Assembly: GCA_024196135.1 (NCBI GenBank)
Contig: JAMQCK010000411.1
Location: 1 to 24,361, forward strand
Direction of reading: 5' to 3'
Length of the DNA stretch: 24,361 nt
From: Pleurotus ostreatus/Saccharomyces cerevisiae fusant
Taxonomy: Eukaryota > Opisthokonta
The first letter of the stretch is position 1. Each line of letters begins with the position of its first letter. Positions 22,590-24,361 of this stretch are shown here, one piece after another. The notes under the pieces were generated by a model. That model saw only the letters and a list, made by a program, of their open reading frames with translations, was not told the DNA's origin and did not search any database. Made by a program: the position numbers and the translations under genes.

Positions 22590-22796
22590 CCCGCCGTTCC
22601 TCCCGTTGAACCCGCGCAGGACGAAGACATCGATCCGACAGGCATGCGGCGTGCGAATTGGTTATGAGAATATAGGAGAGCGCATTTACAGTATGTACAC
22701 AGTACAACAGAGGGTATAGATGATACAGATCCACGAGAACAGGCAGAGAAGGAGAATCGTAACGGGGGAGGCGCGCACTCAGCGAAGGGCAAGGCG

Positions 22797-23544
22797 TCAA
22801 ATGCCCCACATCTCGCAGAAGCGGTAGAGCATCGCGGTGACGATGACATGGTCCATCATCGGCGGGTGCGTCTGCGGAAGTGTGAGGCGGCCGTCGAGGT
22901 CGGACGAAAGCGGCACGTACCACAGTACCCGCACCTGCCGTGCGGATGAAGTGCAGCTCGCCGTGGACCTCGCCCGCCTGGTAGAGCGATGGCGGGTTGA
23001 GCGGGTGCCAGAACGCGATGACGTTCTGGTTCATGTCCTGCAACTGGAGAGATAATCAGCCGACGCCGCAAAGTCGCGCAGCAGTAAACTTACGACGATG
23101 TCCATACCGTTGGACGCTGGCCGCCAGCGGTAGAGGTTACCGTCCGGACCGTTGAAGATGCGTGCTCTGGGAACGCGGGCGTCGGGGCGGACAAGGTCTG
23201 CCATGGGAAGCGTGTTCTATCGAAGGGTCAGTGCATGAATAGACAGACCACGCGCAGAAACAGACCTTCCCGATGATGATGCGACCAAGACCTCCGGTGG
23301 CAGACCACTCGAGCTTCGCGACACGGTCTTCCTTGTTCGCACGTATCGTGCGCCAGAGCACCGTGACGCTGTTGCTGTTGGCGCTCACGTTCGTCTGTGA
23401 AGCGGTCAGTCTTCTCGCCACTTCGCATGCATCGAAGAGGGCACGTACCTGGAAGCGGTACGCGACGCCGAAGGAGTTGTACAACTGGCTCTCGCGCGGG
23501 TCCTTGTTAGTCCAGGAAAGGATGTCGTTAGAGGAGGCCGCCAT
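22797..23544 (-). CDS. DUF6593-type basidiomycete protein
   Basis: Protein of unknown function, 181 aa; exons 23449..23544, 23266..23394, 23094..23216, 22921..23043 and 22797..22871. All four introns are phase 0 and 48-54 nt long. The layout fits the DUF6593 family, a basidiomycete-expanded beta-rich domain: an N-terminal strand block (LYNSFGVAYRFQ), a conserved core VAKLEWSATGGLGRIIIGK, FNGPDGNLYRWRPAS, NVIAFWHPLNPPS, GELHFIRTAGAGTV and a C-terminal hydrophobic helix MMDHVIVTAMLYRFCEMW. It has no signal peptide and no known catalytic residues; a lipid- or ligand-binding role would be guesswork. The family name rests on my recall of the PDGxxYRW and HFxRxAGAGTV motifs. The unknown gene at 21.5-22.6 kb is convergent, ending 207 bp away. 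Confidence 0.8.
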
Positions 23545-24172
23545 TGCTAGTGTCGAGAAGCCCGAGTTGTGGCGAGGAGATCCAGAGGGGGGTGTGGTGA
23601 CTGAGAAGCTGAGTCGCGAAGTTCCCTCCTTTTAAAATGCCGCGCATGTTGCCAGCAACGTTGAAAAGGTGGGCCTTCATCATGGACCCGGATGGCCTTT
23701 GCAAGAGAGATCGAAACGTGGTGTATGCGCTCAACGTGCTGGAGAGGGGCAGGGTACGTCGTCGCGGGTCATTTGAGCATCTCAGATTACCCGATGATCA
23801 AGGCGCCAAACATGCGCCCTGCGTCTACCTGCGAGGGCGAGGGGACGGAAGGCATGCGAGCCCGGCAGTCACCGGGGAGACGCGCCTGCCCCCTGGGCCC
23901 GTGCACGACGAAGGGCGCGCGTGGTGGATCCGGCGTTGATAGCACAGATGCATAAGGCAATTCGGCCTCGGACGCCTGGGCTGGCGTGCGCTGTTCTCAG
24001 AGGCGGGCACGCGTACAACACGTGTATCAAGGTTCCTGTACGTCAGCCAGGAAGAGCCGACGGATGAGAAGGCGGTGGCCGACGTGCGCGCAGCTGATAG
24101 TATTGAGGGCGGGAGGCCATTGAAACCATCGATGACTGCGTGCTCTACGTTTAGGCGCCATCCGACCGGCTT
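23545..24172. other. Intergenic, DUF6593 gene promoter side
   Basis: A TTTTAAA-like run near 23629-23637 (read on the minus strand) is about 90 bp upstream of the DUF6593-type ATG and may be its TATA element. The remainder, including a plus-strand open frame at 23637-23939, shows no domain or splice pattern. Confidence 0.45.
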
Positions 24173-24361
24173 CTAACGAGCCTCGAGCAGGTATTGCACG
24201 CGGAAGAGGGGATTATTGATTCCGCTGAGCCCTCGGAGTCGGCGTAGACAGGTGTTCTTCACTTCAACCTGCGGGTCAGCGCCTCAATTGCGGAGCGTTC
24301 AAATTGAGATCGACATGAGGAGAGGAGATAAGGCCTGGACGAGGAGAGTTCAGACATCCGC
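24173..24361 (-). CDS. 3' end of an unrecognised gene running off the right edge
   Basis: A likely last exon spans 24173..24268: acceptor GCTGACCCGCAG (branch-like CTGAC next to the AG) followed by 31 codons and TAG, reading NTCLRRLRGLSGINNPLFR and ending VQYLLEAR. The upstream donor is uncertain; a GTCGAT at about 24314 would leave an open in-frame piece to the window edge. The composition looks protein-coding, but I cannot name a family from so short a piece. Confidence 0.38.

Overview
The window is nuclear DNA of a basidiomycete fungus, most likely an Agaricomycete. It is GC-rich and gene-dense, and nearly every gene is cut into many short exons by GT-AG introns of about 45-60 nt, often with CTAAC/CTGAC-like branch sites. 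One gene carries a DUF6593-type domain, typical of mushrooms and polypores. There are no bacterial-style operons, no CRISPR array and no rRNA. Gene models were built by hand-splicing: exon phases were made to agree across each gene and the product compared with known families.

Layout, left to right. 12-2231 (-): a proline/serine-rich DNA-binding protein with a CENP-B/Tc5-type helix-turn-helix and no visible transposase domain. 2874-3726 (-) and 5215-5959 (-): a tandem pair of small secreted double-psi beta-barrel (RlpA/barwin-like) proteins, each with a Thr/Pro linker and a Cys-rich C-terminal module; a doubtful small Cys-rich gene lies between them. 7067-7479 (-): a UPF0390/DUF2462 small basic protein, head-to-head with 7649-9055 (+), the NDUFA9-type 40 kDa subunit of complex I. 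9394-11958 (+): a secreted type-B carboxylesterase with 13 exons. 12670-14293 (+): mitochondrial alternative oxidase. 15001-17962 (-): the mitochondrial RNA-processing factor PET127, head-to-head with 18127-19190 (+), an ARL8-type small GTPase. 19364-20597 (-): an alpha/beta hydrolase. 21542-22589 (+): a multi-exon gene of unknown function whose frame is either interrupted once or spliced around a stop. 22797-23544 (-): the DUF6593-type protein. From 24173 to the right edge (-): the last exon of an unrecognised gene.

Functionally this is mostly a housekeeping region. Three nuclear genes for mitochondrial proteins (NDUFA9, AOX, PET127) lie within about 10 kb, and two pairs of genes share divergent promoters of under 170 bp. 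I found no gene cluster that looks like a new multi-gene system. The most unusual content is in gene structure: 7-nt and 9-nt microexons, a probable GC-AG intron, a minisatellite inside an intron, stop-free introns whose length is a multiple of three, intron gain or loss between tandem paralogues, and the unknown gene at 21.5-22.6 kb.
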